64,000 nt of DNA, from positions 13,726,769-13,790,768 of the forward strand of contig CM059624.1 of the NCBI GenBank assembly GCA_030435675.1. The letters run 5' to 3'. Both the position numbers and the translations under genes were made by a program. Source of the stretch: Steinernema hermaphroditum. Taxonomy: Eukaryota; Nematoda; Chromadorea; Rhabditida; Steinernematidae. Shown in pieces: positions 1 to 13,490 of the stretch. Within the stretch, counting starts at the first letter, position 1. Each line of letters opens with the position of its first letter. The notes beneath the pieces are model-generated. The model made no database searches. It saw nothing but the letters and a program-made list of their open reading frames with translations, and was not told the origin of the DNA.

Positions 1-1253
1 AATTATGACATTTGGACCCACCGGGCTCCGCGATTGCGTCACGCCGCTTCTGCCAACAGCTGCGCGAGAAATTGCGCGATTTTATGAGTGATAAATGGCG
101 CGGAAGTAATCGCGCGCGCGCGAGCGGACGAGAAGCAAGGAGAGGCACTTCTTGTCGCTCGGCTAGGAAGATATTGAAAATGTACTAAGAAAATGGGGCT
201 ATCGATTTTGGTTGAGAGGGAACGGGGAAACGATTGGATGGACTTTGGACTTTGTGCTGGGGTACGGTAGACCGGAAGTTAACTAATCGAACAACAAATG
301 ACTCAAGTGGATAGCTGTAAAAAGGTTCTATCTAGATAGACAGTCTAGAGTTGGTTGGCATTGTCCAGAAACCGAAGAACTCATGGCTAGTCATAAAGGG
401 ACATCTACCTTAGACATCGGCTTCCTTTCAGATAACTCAAAAGGCTCAATCAGACACGTACTTCCCTGTGGCACTTAGTCACCGCTCTCGATAATTGGCA
501 CCTTTCGACCACCCGTAAGACGCGTCGAGGTCACATTTGATCAGCGCTAAGTGACGTCCATTTTGAGATGGTATCCGACAAAAGGTCACTTTTTAGGAGT
601 GCCCCTAAGTGTTTGTTTAGTCTCCCGTAACGGTATCGTACCGTTTATGCACCTGTTCAACACTGTTTTGTGGACAGCCTGGACAGGTAGACTTAAGATA
701 AGTAACTGCAACCCTCCATTCAAATGACTCTATTCGGCACTTTTCACACGCAGACCCCCCGGGGCTAAAACATGTCCCTTTGTCTCACTTCCCCTATTCA
801 CACCCCTCTCAATTTTCACCCCATGCCCCCCGGTCAGCATGACTCACTCGGTGCACTTTCCGCTCCCACGGGAGTCCGTTGGCGCGCGCGTGCATCGAAA
901 TGAAGCTATTAGCGGACGATTCGATAATGGACGGATAATTTGGGATCACTTTCGCCGATGCCCCACTGGAGTGCGGGGCATCCTGTCAACAACAATCAGC
1001 ATCAGACGCCGACGGGTAATCCAGTTTTAATTAAAATGTTGCAAATATTGGCCGGGGCTAATGGGGGAGCCGAGGGGGCGGGGGTGGGAGTTTAAAGTGG
1101 GTACGGTAGGGCGATTTGATGCTGGAATTGCACAGAGAAGGTCAGAGGGAAATGTGGCCAACGGACTCAGAATCTAGTAACCCTCAAGACTAATCCATAA
1201 GTTTAAGTCGATCTTTCTACGTTAGTGTTTGGTGCATATAAACAAGGACATAC
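1..1253. other. Non-genic flank
   Basis: No convincing coding region is visible. The stretch mixes AT-rich sequence with a GC-richer patch near 840-1030 and a homeobox-like patch at 1027-1050 (TAATTAAAATGTTGCAAATA). The minus-strand gene beginning at 2472 has a good splice donor at 1253, so its last exon probably lies here. A candidate acceptor followed by a short open frame ending in a stop lies near 1170-1195, but nothing confirms it. Confidence 0.5.
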
Positions 1254-2472
1254 CTAAAGTGGAAGCGCCGCTGACGGGAGGCTCCGGGGTGGTCGTGGTG
1301 GTTGTAGTCGTGGTGGTCGTCGTCGTGATCAGCTCGTCACAGTCGGAAGCCTTGCACGAGTAGGAGTTCTGTCCCTGGAAGGGCACGTCCTTCTCGCAGC
1401 GGTTGCTCGGGTCGACGAGCTTGCAGTTTCCGGCGTTGTGCTGCTTGGTCATCATGTTGCAGCACATTTCGAACATCTAAAGATTGATCCTGGTCATATG
1501 TGTCCTCAAAGTGCCAAAGTTAAGACCACCCCGTAGACTTCGAAGTGTCCCTAATGTCTTCCATTAATGAGCTCATCAAAGCAGATCTGATAAATTATGG
1601 CCCCACGAACGACGTCCCTTCCCTGGGGAGCGAATAATTCAAATGATGACTTGCAACGCAGTCTGATAAAATATGCACTTCTTATCGATTCGGACGGGGG
1701 CCGAGTGAGGAAATGAGATTTTGGGGAAACTTTTTTGTTGCAAGTGTTGCGGACTGAGGGACGTAGAAGACATCACAGACAGTGAATTCAGGCAGTATAG
1801 ATCCTGTTTGGGTGGTATAGGCACTGAGTCTCTGGCTAGTCTCTAACGCTCCTACACCGAAGCTTCTATAAGGAACATATCACTCAATTCTAGACAGTCT
1901 ATTACAAGTAGACAATAGTGAACTATGCCAAACTTTGGACCGCTTCAAACTCGTTCCTTAGCATCAAAACCACACTTATGGTTGAACCGAGACATGTCCC
2001 AAGTCACCCTACCGCCCAGGTTAAGGATTATATCGGATATTGGTCTTTTTTTGACCTCATTTCGGCTACTTCTTTTGTCTATGATTCTCGTTTAGAACCA
2101 CTCTTATGTAAGGCGTTGCTTAATCGACTTCATCACTCCAAAGTCACTAAGGAGAATGATTCCCTTTGTAAAAAAGTGCCGTCTAGAGTGGTTTCCAGGG
2201 CGGTCCCAAAATAGCATTTTCCAGCGCCTCTATAGACGTCACACCTTGGTTTCATATGAAGGTGTTGCAACATCACCCTACTCAACCGATGAATAATTCA
2301 AACGAACACTCACCGAACAGAAATCGTGAGCCTGGCGGCCCATGTCGGCGCAAGTCTCGGTGAAATCTCTGACGAACGGGTCCCACTGGTTTCCGATCGC
2401 CTCTTCGGCTTCGAAGTCCTGCGCATAGGCGAGGCTGGCGACGGCGAGGAGAAGGACGGCGAAAGCGTTCAT
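1254..2472 (-). CDS. Secreted Cys-rich, Thr-rich protein (3' end open)
   Basis: Exon 1 is 2472-2314 and exon 2 is 1476-1254. Exon 1 encodes a clear signal peptide (MNAFAVLLLAVASLAYAQ, cleavage after AQ) and ends at a GTGAGT donor in phase 0. Exon 2 follows a TTTAG acceptor, and joining them keeps the frame. The mature part has eight cysteines (CADM, DFC, MCC, NCK, RCEK, SCKA, DCDE) and then a run of 13 threonines before PEPPVSG, which suggests an O-glycosylated stalk. Exon 2 ends at a GTATGT donor in phase 1. If that donor is used there is a further exon at lower coordinates; otherwise the frame reads on to a stop at 1222. The 837-nt intron shows no other gene. I do not recognise the family. 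It is probably an extracellular or cuticle-associated protein. The start is well supported by the signal peptide; the 3' end is uncertain. Confidence 0.7.
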
Positions 2473-5400
2473 TTTCGCAAATGGCTTTGGAGAGTTGGAA
2501 GTTTCTGCAATTCGGAGGACAAAGCCTTATTAGCCGGCTCTCTTGAGATCAATCAACGCGGCACGGCGCCGTTTGAATTACGGCATGGACGACGCGTAAT
2601 GAGATTTGAAACGACGAATCAGATATTAGGCCCGCCCGCACATGTAATCAGGAGACCGGAGCGCTGGGAGCCGAGTCTCCGCCGGATAGGCGTGACAATG
2701 AAGAATAGGCCTCTCGGACGGGGGCGACAGGGACTCCAAAAAGGACCAGTGGGAGATGGACAAACACGGCTTACGACATTAATAAACAGAAGAGCAAACG
2801 GGAGCGCCTTGGCTGCTAAAGGCGGCCACCGACAAGGTAAACAAATGAAGTGGATTAGCTGAGGGGGAATATGCAAATAACGGACCGGGACGAAGAGGAA
2901 CCTTCCTCTCTGCGTGCCTTTTTGGGAGACGACTGTGGCGGCGCCGACGGGAGGAGGAACCTGCGGCGGGAGGGAGGGGGAGGGGCGACGGGACCTCGAG
3001 TGACCTTAGATTGACGGGCGCGGGAGTGGAGCCGGTTGCGAGAAGAAGAAGATATATGGGGGAACACGCAAAAAACGCGGAAATTGGATTTAGTCGAAAT
3101 TTTGCTGGAAATCAATTAATTGAATTTTTGAAGGGAGCGCCGGATTCGATCGATGCAAACGGAAATTGAAGTGGTTGGGATGGGAAAACAGAGCTACATA
3201 GCAGCGCTGAAATGTTGGATTTGAGATAGTGGATGACTTTTGACCCGGGCTTTAAGCTCTCCAATCTGTTTTCAATCCATCTAAGGTAGCAAGTCACCCT
3301 CATAGCCATCTCTACAGCTTCTAGCTTGACCAACACCCATTCTTAACCGCTCAAACTCACGAATTCTCCGCAATTCAACTCCACTTGGAACACCCACTTA
3401 GCACCCTGCACCCCTTTTGGACCCATTTTGCCATAGTTCGATCGATTATGAACGAAAGAACCAGCGTCATTGTTTACGGAGTTCCAGCTCTGAAGTGCTA
3501 ATCGTCCGTAAACAGATTTAACGCTTGAAGAGCTCAAAAAGCGGACGGCTGCTTTCTGCCGGTTCAGGATCAAAACATGCCCATACATCATAAATCTGAT
3601 TTGGCTTAACGACGTTGTTTGGTTTCCAGACATTTGATATGCACTTTTCCAGAAACAAGTCATATTTAGAACACATTCAAACAATGGTGTTTTGAGCATT
3701 TGTAGACGGCTTCATTTGTAATCCTTTATGACAGATGCTAGCCGATCAAAAATGTGAAATATTTGAGTCTCTTTGTATGACTACAGCAGGGTGCTTAAGA
3801 TGGCCTTGTCTAGCTTCTTTTACTATCGGTTAGGCACTGTATTTTTGGTTAAAATGAAGGGATGCGAAAGGCTAGACTAGACCAATAAGGAAGGCATTTT
3901 GCCGTCTCTTCCGTTCTCGGTCTATTCTCACCTCTTCCTCAGTCGTAGCCTAAGCTCCGTTCAGGCCAAGGAAGCTGACGCCAAGGGTCTTATTTTTGAC
4001 AGTCGGACTGGTCGCACTTATTTCAAAGCAAACTATAGGCATCTAACGTACTAGCCAAACAGTCTTCATAACGATGTTCATATTATTTGAGGGTACCATA
4101 CAGCAAAAACATCCACTAGGAACACAGTAAGCGAGCGATCTGTCACCAACGGGCCATTTTTTGTCTAAAATTCTGCAAATGCACGCTTTTTCGATGCTCA
4201 TTTGTCACCATGATAGCACCACACAACGTGTTCTGGTTCTTCCTCATCCCCATCCCACCCAAATTGGCCTGCAGAAGCGCGCAAACAGGAACCCTCGGCG
4301 GCGCGGAACTCCGGAAGAGAAGGACGGCCGACGACCATTTCTAATGAGCCCGAAACATCTTTTAGCACGACTTAATTAAACGAATCGATTTGTGATGGAC
4401 GAGGGCCGGTCGCCGACGAGCACAAGATTAATTCGCGCACCCCCACCCGAAACGCTTTGGGACGAAGCGGCTGAGGGGGGCGAATGGATGTCGCCTCGGC
4501 GATGGCGACGTCGCCGGAAAAGGCGAAAGCGAATCGATCTGCAATCATGTATGAGAAAAGAAGGGAAAAAAGAAGAAGAAGAAAAAGAAAAGAAAAGTGA
4601 AACTAATGGCTTCCGCGGGCGGGAGCCCGCGGGTCCTGAGCGGATAGAGATTAGAGTGCGTGCGCGCGCCGGATGCTAATTAAATGTTGCAATTTCTTGG
4701 AGACTTTCGGCGAGGAGGGGCGACTCCTTCGGGGATTTGTGGACTTAAAAAAGAGGTTAGGGGTTTGAAATGAGGGTTGGCATCATGATTTGGTGGAATA
4801 GAAAGACATGGACGCCTAGCCAAGACGGAGAGACAATAATGTGGAACGGAGTTAAACAAAGAAGATGTTGACTCTACATCACTGTCCATCTCTTTCCTCG
4901 TCCGAAAATCGATGGTTCCTCCCCTCAAAAAACGCTCTTAAAACGGATATTGACAAACAGAAACGCCCTTCGTTATAGTAGGGATAGACTTTGACCCTGA
5001 AAGAGAGTATGGCTGCAAGCTAAGGCCGAAATAGTGTCTTATCCAAGCGGCTGAGATGTCTATCTAGAATCGAACATGAGGTCACTGGTAGATCTTCTTA
5101 GACTCACATTCTATTGAAGTCAGTCTTCTAGTGGCCCGACGAAGTAAGGGATTTGACAAAACCGACCTATTAATCTCTATGATAGAGTCCAAAGTCCTTC
5201 AGTTCTAGGGGTCTTGTTCTGTCACTAGCACAATCCACAGGATTTACAATGGTTATTTAAAGCTTCCTTGGACATGAAATATGAATAGTTACATGATGAT
5301 AAGGCCGCTCAATTCCGACCGATCAGAAGACCTTGACTCGGGCTACTACTATCCTATCTTCCTCTTTCCATCGAAAAGTCAATATTTATCGAACTGTCGA

Positions 5401-8400
5401 GTTCGGATAATCGCTATCTATTTATACGAACTCCCTATCTCTGTATCCAGCAGGAAGCTTTGTTTACCGAGCTGTCGTCTTTTCGAAATCACCACCACTC
5501 AAAAACAAACAAGGCCTTCTGTGAATTCTTCTAAGCACTATAGGTCTAGAAAAAGGATGAGAACTACCTGGATGAATTTGATCAAACTATCGTCTCCTAA
5601 TCCTCTGGGGTATAGATTGAGGCTGACATCGACTATCTCCCGGGAAGAATATGCTCTTCATGGAGCTTGTCCAGCTCATGGATGACTCTGTTTTCCGATA
5701 TCCTATCCCCATGATGTCAGCGTAAACAAAAAACGCACCCTCCTCCCCACATAACCGGAACCTCTGTTTACACCTTCGGACCACCCGCCAACACCATCAG
5801 CAGCTAATCCATTTACTTATCCGCAATTCCGCCGTCTCTCTCCCAGCGCCGAGGACCAGAGCTCAGAAAACGACAGCGGTTTGCACGGACCCTCTTTGGA
5901 AACGGCTAACGACGACGACCGCGGCCAACGAGCTACTCAGCGCGCCGATTGAGCGAACGGAAGACGCTAACGAAATTAGGCCGAAAGAAGACGTAGAAGA
6001 CATTGTTAGCCGGCGACGACGAGGAGAACAGCAAACTCAGTCATGTGGAAGGGAAGAGGAGTTGCGAAAGGAGTCGGAAGCAGAAGAAGAAGTTGGGAGT
6101 GTGTTGAGAGGAAAAAGCGAGTCGGTCTCGCGGGATCCCATTGAGGGTTAGAAGGCAGACGATGCCGGAATTTGATCGACGGGCTCGGCAAAAAAAAGAG
6201 TCGAATGCAAAAATTTGATTTTGCCGAAAGAGATGGAGAGGAAATGGGACGAAGTTGGCGAAAACAAAGAGAGGCAGAAAGGGAGGAAATGAATAGAGAC
6301 TTTTGCCCATAGTCTCAGCACTACAAGGTGCGCCATCTGGATAATTTCGGAACAGTCGAAGTTAATTAGGCCTGGTGGGCCAAAAACTTTTTCCTGGCGG
6401 TTGAGTGGTCCTACAGACACGCTTTTCTGACTCGCTTGGATGGATGAAATATCTAACAAGCTTTCCGACGGTATAATCCACGTTTCCCAAAGTTGGTTTT
6501 CTACATAGAAACGGCGTTTTAGGGGAAAGCGTCTATCTTTCTGTGCACCCCACTTTATCTTTAAATGTGTAGCTCTATGTGAGCCCTCGATCGCTCTCTT
6601 ATCTTGGGACAGTCCAAGTTAATGACTTCTGATGGGTCAAAAAGGTCGAAAAGGTCCTGTCGTGTTTGGAAAATTGCAAGGGGAAAATGGCTACGTTACC
6701 AACTTTAAATGTTTATAATACCCCCGGGCATCGACCACTCTCCTACATCCATCCCCCCTTGAAATGAAAGGGTGACCTTTTGAGCCCTCAGGACCGCTGT
6801 TTTGTTCCAACTTGTACATATTTAAGAAGCGTCTACGTCAATAAGAAAGGATTAGGGTGTGATGCTTAGAGTGTCAACTTTTATAAGTATTAACGTCAAA
6901 CTATTGTCGATGAATATCAAAAGGTGACGTTGTTTCGAAGATATGAAAAACGGGTTGTCTTAGTCATCAACTTTATAAAACAAAAAGGGTGGAAGTTCCC
7001 AGTCTCTAGACAAAAAAACAGGTCATTTTTGACAGTCTAGACAAAAGGCACAGACAGACTCTATTAGATGCAGAATAAGGACCGTTTTTGAAGGTATTCC
7101 ACTGCGATAAACCATTAATTAATCAAATTCATCAAACTTACCTTTAATCGGCCAACAACATCTGAAAGTAACGGTTGACCTCCTCCTCTCGACCTCCCCA
7201 TACAGCACAGCGATCCTCTATGGCCTAAGACAAAGATTTGCACAACGAGCCACTTAAACGAACAAAGCGACGTTCTGCGCAGCCACGAGACGACAGATGT
7301 CCTCGTGGTGTGCCTAATGAAACGGGTCATGCGAACAAAAAACGGACAAATTAAGCCAATCAGTCGATGCTTATGCGAACGCGCCTCAGCTTGAAGTGGG
7401 CAGGTAGCCGGGGGAATTTGACGTTTGCCGCAGCCACGCCGCGCGGACGAGGTGAAGTGGCTGACAAAAACGGAGAAGCGGCCACCGGGAGGGGCGGTCC
7501 CGGCGGGGAGGGAGCGGCGACGGTGCGATCAGATGGAGAGGCAGATGTAACATGTCATGTAATGGGAGCACAAAAAACGGATAATAAAGCTGCCGTGGCC
7601 ACGCGCAGCTGTCGGATGTAATGCGAGATGGCATGACCGGTGGGACTGGAGTCAAAGGGCCGGCTGGGGGTATATGTCCAAAAAGGTGAATGGTGGGTAT
7701 GTGATGTCAACTCGATTAGACCTTCTAATGATTGTGAATAAAAGGGATAGAAGGGCGTCTTTCTCAGAAAGGATCTTTGAAAAAGAAGTTAGTTACGAAT
7801 GAAAAATTAGGAAGTTCAACATTCTAGACATCAGCATTTCTGGCAATCTCGCAAAGAAAAGGCAGCATACAGGAGAATGTCTCCACTCGAAGGTCAGTTT
7901 AGAGTTTCCGTGATAGAGAGAGGATCGGACGGATCGGTAGAGTAGAGGCAAACGGATCGGTCGAAATATCCTAGTGCAGTCAGACTTGCCACAGCAGATC
8001 GACTGTATGGCTGAATAGGATTGGGACAAGTCAGTCTTTTCCAAACACGTCACTCGAGAGGTCTCTCTACAGAACAGAGTGGATAGGATTTCCCGGCTCT
8101 TTAAAGATGAACAAGTCCGTGTTCTCTGGGTTCGGATGACCGAGATGACTTTTGAATGGAACAATACATTGTACAGGCTGTCTCGAGAATAAGGCAGTTT
8201 AAACAGACGTCCAGACAATCACTTCACAGAACATGCAGACGTGAGATTGGTCGGAACTACAGCTACCTGGCGCTTTATGCCTTCTGGGCACCGGGGTCAT
8301 TGTCGTAGCGAAGATACAGAAGAACGACCGCTCATTCAAGTCATATCTGAAAGAGCGAAAGGGAAAATCGAAGACCGATCGTGAACAGTCTCTATACTTC

Positions 8401-9300
8401 TAATTTCATTTGGATAGGCACAGGCTGCATCCGAGTCCATCTGTGATGCTTCAGTCCACACTACACAGATTAAAAGAGACCCATTTGCATTTGGCGTTCT
8501 TGAGTGGGCAGAAACCAAAAGCAGTTTAGACCACTAGCCTTATACGCTGTAAATTCAGCAAAAAACACTAATTTCCAACAGAATGTCTTAGGTGGTCTGC
8601 ATTCCCACCCAATAAAAATTTAATGCATTTGCACTTCAGCAACAGGAGGAGACTTCGAAAAAGAGTATTTCAATAAATATTGCAAAGGACGTCATCGAAA
8701 GACTCATATTTCCCATTGCGCATTTCTAATTTCTAATGGAAAGGAAAGTCCAACTCGTTTGGGTGCGCCGCTTTTCGTCCCAATCGATGGCATTGGTATG
8801 CATATCCCACGTTTTCTAGCCAACAATTTGCATGATATATGTGAGCAATTTTCAACGCCATCCTGTGCAGGTGTGTCGATTACAGTGATAAATCAAAAGT
8901 TGGATCTGTAATCGAGGTGTTCAAAGGCGGATAAGCTTAAAATACAGATCAGCTGACCAAAAACAAAGTTATAAATAGATGAACTTTGATCCACCGAAAG
9001 AGCCACACGGTCTTTCTCGTTCATGAGAGTCCACAAATAACCGAAGAGCACAAGAATGATAGTTGCCTATCAGCTGCAAAAGGAATTAAACGGGTTACCG
9101 TGACCAAGCCGTGATCCAGGAGTTTTGAGTTAAAGTTTCCCCATTTCTGTTGAGAGCTCGGTCAAAATTTGCTTTCTATGGACTTCATCAAATGGGTCTC
9201 TTGGAGCAATAGCGCTACGGCATCCAAGACCTCTTATAAGGCGCACGACGTCGAAGGACGCCGGAGGTTAATGATGTAGATAGCCTCGCTGTCCGGTGTA
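2473..9300. other. Long gene-free region with GC-richer islands
   Basis: About 6.8 kb with no open frame that looks like protein. AT-rich spacer alternates with shorter islands of higher GC at about 2560-3110, 4230-4680, 5700-6310 and 7360-7660. The islands carry TAAT-type motifs and G/C- or purine-rich tracts but no splice-bounded exons. A patch at 4677-4702 (CTAATTAAATGTTGCAATTT) resembles the one at 1027-1050. Open frames here, including 178 aa at 2326-2862, overlap real exons or have random composition. Possible cis-regulatory DNA; this is inference. Confidence 0.4.
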
Positions 9301-9309
9301 TACAAGATA

Positions 9310-9905
9310 CTGATAGAAGTGATTACCACTCGGAATGAACGGATTCTGGTGGAAGAGCAACCTCTTGAACAATCTTCAGAAGAAGCCATTCAACGGTCTA
9401 CCACCTCCAAGCCATCAATGTGCCAATGTAGAAGACACGAAGATACCAGATCCCTCTCTTCGTTGGTTTTGTGGACTATGAAAAGGCATCGGAAATCAAC
9501 GCAGTGCGAAACACAATCAAGCGCCAAGGAGTTCCGGCCGCGATCACCACCTTTTGCAGAAGATCTATAATTAAGCCACGTCTTAAGATCTAAGATCTTA
9601 CGGGGAGGAGTTCGCCAGGGCGGTACCATAAGCCCAAAACTCTTTACGGCGACGCTTGAGTAGATCTCCAGAGAACTGGACTTGGAAGACAGCAAATTTC
9701 CGATGACATCGCACTGATAACGACAACAGGGGAAGAGCTGCAGTGGATGGTGTCCGAACTCGACGAAGCGTCCCGAAGAAGTGGACTTACGGCCAATCGG
9801 ATTAGGTCGAAGATCATGGCGACAAAGTTCTACAATAAAAACAGCATTGGAGTACTTGTAACTGTAAATGGCACTGATTGATATTGATCCCGAAGTCATC
9901 CCAGT
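9310..9905 (+). pseudogene. Decayed LINE reverse-transcriptase fragment
   Basis: Reading across frames gives the ordered core of a non-LTR retrotransposon reverse transcriptase. First comes a palm-type stretch (PLFVGFVDYEKASEINAVRN, near 9450-9510), then GVRQGGTISPKLFTATLE (9606-9660), then SDDIALITT (near 9697-9723, the place of the usual F/YADD box). Last is the downstream helix TGEELQWMVSELDEASRRSG, ending near 9896. At least two frameshifts and a stop just after TATLE break the frame, and the FADD motif is altered (Phe-Ala replaced). No endonuclease domain or 5' part was found. The motif order matches RTE/CR1-type nematode elements, but the clade cannot be decided by eye. It is a dead relic. 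Confidence 0.85.
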
Positions 9906-12770
9906 CCAGTTCTCTGAAGATTTCTTATGATTCGAGCTTATGGTATCGCCCTCTTATGGCACTTATAGGTTCCATTCATCGGGGTGGACTTCCTAACCGA
10001 GATTTCAAAAAAGCGATTCACCCACAGAAACGTCTATTCTGAGCATTGAAACTCAGACGTTCTGAGCGTCAGCCCAATTACCGACCAGTGCCCCATAAAT
10101 CAAAAATTTTACACCCCCTTGCCATACAAAAAAAAAGCCTGCACGGCAGGTGTTTTCGAGAGCCCGCGATAGCCTCTCATCATCGGCGCTCCGCACGCAA
10201 TTGCAAAGACAAAAAAGATGAGGTGTGGAGAGGCGCTGCCGCGCTAAGACGCTCGATTGGGCAAAAGAGGTCGCCTTGGCGATGCTAACAGTGGCCGACA
10301 GGTGCGTTCCATGTTCTCGCCGCTGCGTGTGGGAATATGTTAATGTGCTGAAAACGAGGAGCCATGAATAATTCAGCGGTGTTTTCGGTCTTTTTGGGAA
10401 ATTTCGAAATAGTGAAAGCCCGAGGGCATCGATTTCGTAAACTCGTTCCTTTCCCAATACAGTACCCCAAATTGGATTTCCTGAAAAAGGCCAATAGCTT
10501 TGTTTTTTTGATCATCTTCAAGTGTTCGGTCACGTCCTTGTCCTCCTCTTCATCTCGTCAAAGTCGCCCGTCTATTTGCCAGTTCTCAATTTACCGTTTT
10601 CCATTCACGAGATGAGTCATTCATCGCGCCTCTCTCTCGACACCCAGCTGCGCAAATAGGTCATCCCGAGACAACACACAGGAATCAGTGCTGCCAAAAC
10701 ACTCCAATTGGGCCGTTCCCCATCGCGCAGCACCACCCGATGATTAGGCGCGGAAGCCTCGGATTTCGGCGAAACCGCCAATTATGACAATTAGCAAATT
10801 AGATGGAGCTGCGTAACGACTAATCACTGTTTTTGGAAGGGGACAGATGGAGGCGCCGGACCATATGTTGGGATTTAGGGGAACTTTTGGTAGATGGTGC
10901 GTCAGCCGTCGGGGGAACTGCTAGAGGAAAAGATGATTACTTGAGGGAAATTTCCCCTGTAGGGAGGTATTAGAGTATAACTGCTCTGTGTAGCATACAA
11001 AAGGGCCAAATTTGCATCAGTGTAACTTGCCCAAAGCTCGTCACTGATTCTCCATAAAGCGAACTCTCAGTAAATCAATTTTGATCGGAAACTTTGCAAT
11101 TCCAACCATACAATCATTGTCTACGCAGCACCAAAACGCCGTCCTATCGGTTCCTATTTACCCTGTAAATGCATAGCTGACCACAAAATCAGTAGCGATT
11201 GCAATCCATGCTCACAGAAGAACCGACTCTATAGAGCGCGAAGGAAGGAAGGCGCCACAGAAGACGTGATCAGAAGTGAGAATATGAGCAAAACCATTGT
11301 CCAAGTTTCTATTGAGCACAATGATGCGAACAACACGGAAAACGAGACCGGTCTCGAGACTCGATGGGTCTTTGGGCATCAAGTTCCGACTCGGCTTTCT
11401 CGATTCGCATCACTGGCAAAATCAGTAGCGATTGAAATCCTCCTTGAGATTCTCCTTCCGGCTGTCATTCGAAGGGGTCGAGGGTCTGCTCACCTCCGAC
11501 ACTTCAAGGTCAGAAAACAGAGAGATGTCTTAAAATTCTGAATTCGTAGGCCGCTAAGCCTCATAAGCCTAAGCCTCTTTATAGAGATCTGCCAGAAACA
11601 GTTCAGATCGAGTTGGACACTTATCCACAGGAAAGCTAATGTTGATCACAAACTTGGACCCTGGTCTCTGGCTGATGGTCTCTTAGCTCGTCTTCCCGAT
11701 ATTCTGGGTAGATCTAGTGTTTCACCACAGACGTAATTTACCAAAAAGGGGGACTTCTTTTAAATCCAATGGATGTGGCAAAAAAGGTAATCTTGGATCG
11801 ATCTCAAACAGGACTAAAACAAACTGACAAGGACACCTTCCGAAGTGTCCGCCTCAGATCAATTTTAAGATCGGCACACTCGTAGGCATACAATAATGAA
11901 CGGATAGCCAAAAAGGGCAGGTTTTTAGGCAGGAGTGGCTAAGTAAACACCTTTCGCAAGTTGCGTCCAAACCTGTACAGGCAATGTTGTGATTTTGGCT
12001 GGTTTTACTACGCGAAAAATTGCCAAAGTTGCCTATAGCAATTTCAATGTAACCTCAAAATGTTGTTTACACGGTCAGAGAGCGAATAAAATGACTGGCT
12101 TTTGGGATTAGATTTGAATAGTGTCCCTATCTGCATGCCAATTTTCAGCTCGATCTGAGGTGGACAGTTTCGAACTGCTTCAAATTCAAAACTCGAGCCA
12201 AAAGGGCTTTCTCCACCACTTCCACTTCTCCATATTTGCCCAGACTCTCCCCTTTTCTCCCTCGTGTCCCATCGATCAGAACCAAATCCAAATCGGCTCA
12301 CAGCGCGGCTAATCCGCTGTACACTTACAATGGGTCAGTGGATTAAGACATGCTCTCTCCATCCCCGTCCCTCCCAAGGTGCATCGAGAGCTTCGCGTTG
12401 CAGCATCACCGGATTAGGCAGCTGCAGAGGGGGCATCGAGGGGTGAAAAGTTTTTCTCACCCACAGTCCCGGCACCGCCGTATTAAATTACTAATTATAT
12501 ATGGGCGAAGATGGGCCGCGCACGACGGTCACCGCGACGGCTGAGCAAATAGCCGGTTATTTGAGTTGGAAGACGATGGCGCACTTATGCAAATACGGTA
12601 GTGCCGGAGAAGTGGTTCAGTGGCGCCAAAAACATCTGATTATGAGGGGCGAGGGAGAAGCGTTAGACGGCAAAAAGATGTGATCACTTGGAAGTCACTT
12701 GCATGATAATAAAGGGTCTCATTCGCCCGTTCGCAACCTCCTCCATGAAACACTCACTTTACTGAAAATT
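9906..12770. other. Gene-free region with GC-richer islands
   Basis: No supported exon. GC-richer patches occur at about 10040-10330, 10700-10870 and 12230-12690, again with TAAT/ATTA motifs (for example AATTATGACAATTAGCAAATT around 10780). Between them the DNA is AT-rich with no recognisable repeat boundaries. Confidence 0.35.
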
Positions 12771-12779
12771 GAATAGACG

Positions 12780-13490
12780 AGCTTTACATTAAGATCTCAA
12801 CTACTGGAGGAGTAGGACATATCATTGAGAAAAAGGACCTCTCTGGATGTGAGATAGATTACGATCCTACAGCTGCTTAGCTACCTAACATTCACACAGT
12901 GGCTCAGTTTTGCCCTTCTGTCTATCAGACACTTGTCTTAAACGGTACATGCATATGGAATATGACCATCTTTAAGGCTAAACGGTTAACACCATCAAGG
13001 GAATCTTCCGAAGTGTCCGAAGGCCTACCTCTGCAAACCAATTTTCACCTCTATCTGAGACAGACACTTCAAAAGGTTTTCTTATGAGTCCAATGATCTT
13101 CTAAAAACTTTGAGTTTCAAACTGAAGTTCTAGCCAAATCGGCGTTTCTCACTTCAGGGACCTTCCTTGTAAATTGAACTGAAGCTAGACCTTGGTATCG
13201 GCAAGATCTAACATAGACCAGATTCCAGGAACAAAAAATAGGTGTTCAACCTCTTCCAATGACCTGGCTAGCTTTACAATTGCTGGAAGCGTAGGGAATG
13301 AGAAAAAGGACCTTCTCTAGAAGTGAGACGGATTACGATCTTATCCTTGGGCGATCTAACTTTCACCCCAGCTATCCGACATCTCCACAGTGAGATGTCG
13401 GATAGCTGGTTCAGTCTTGTCCATGTTGCAATCGGACGGTTGTCTTAAACGGTTCATATAGTCATTTTCAAGGCTGAAACGATCTAACAT
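12780..13490. repeat. Diverged direct repeat pair (about 230 bp each)
   Basis: Two related segments, about 12780-13010 and 13270-13480, share order and wording. Examples are GGAGTAGGACAT against GGAAGCGTAGGGAATG, GAGAAAAAGGACCT in both, GTGAGATAGATTACGATC against GTGAGACGGATTACGATC, and GTCTTAAACGGT in both. Neither reads as protein. The second copy holds a perfect hairpin (13368-13409) that the first lacks at the matching place. Confidence 0.6.
13368..13409. repeat. Perfect 18-bp hairpin, 6-nt loop
   Basis: CCAGCTATCCGACATCTC, then CACAGT, then the exact reverse complement. The sister copy near 12890-12905 reads TTCACACAGTGGCTCAG, so the hairpin appears to have been built around the pre-existing CACAGT. 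Confidence 0.9.

Noticed and set aside
2326..2862. 178-aa plus-strand open frame
   Set aside because: It begins antisense to the signal-peptide exon of the minus-strand gene and has random, Arg/Gly-rich composition.
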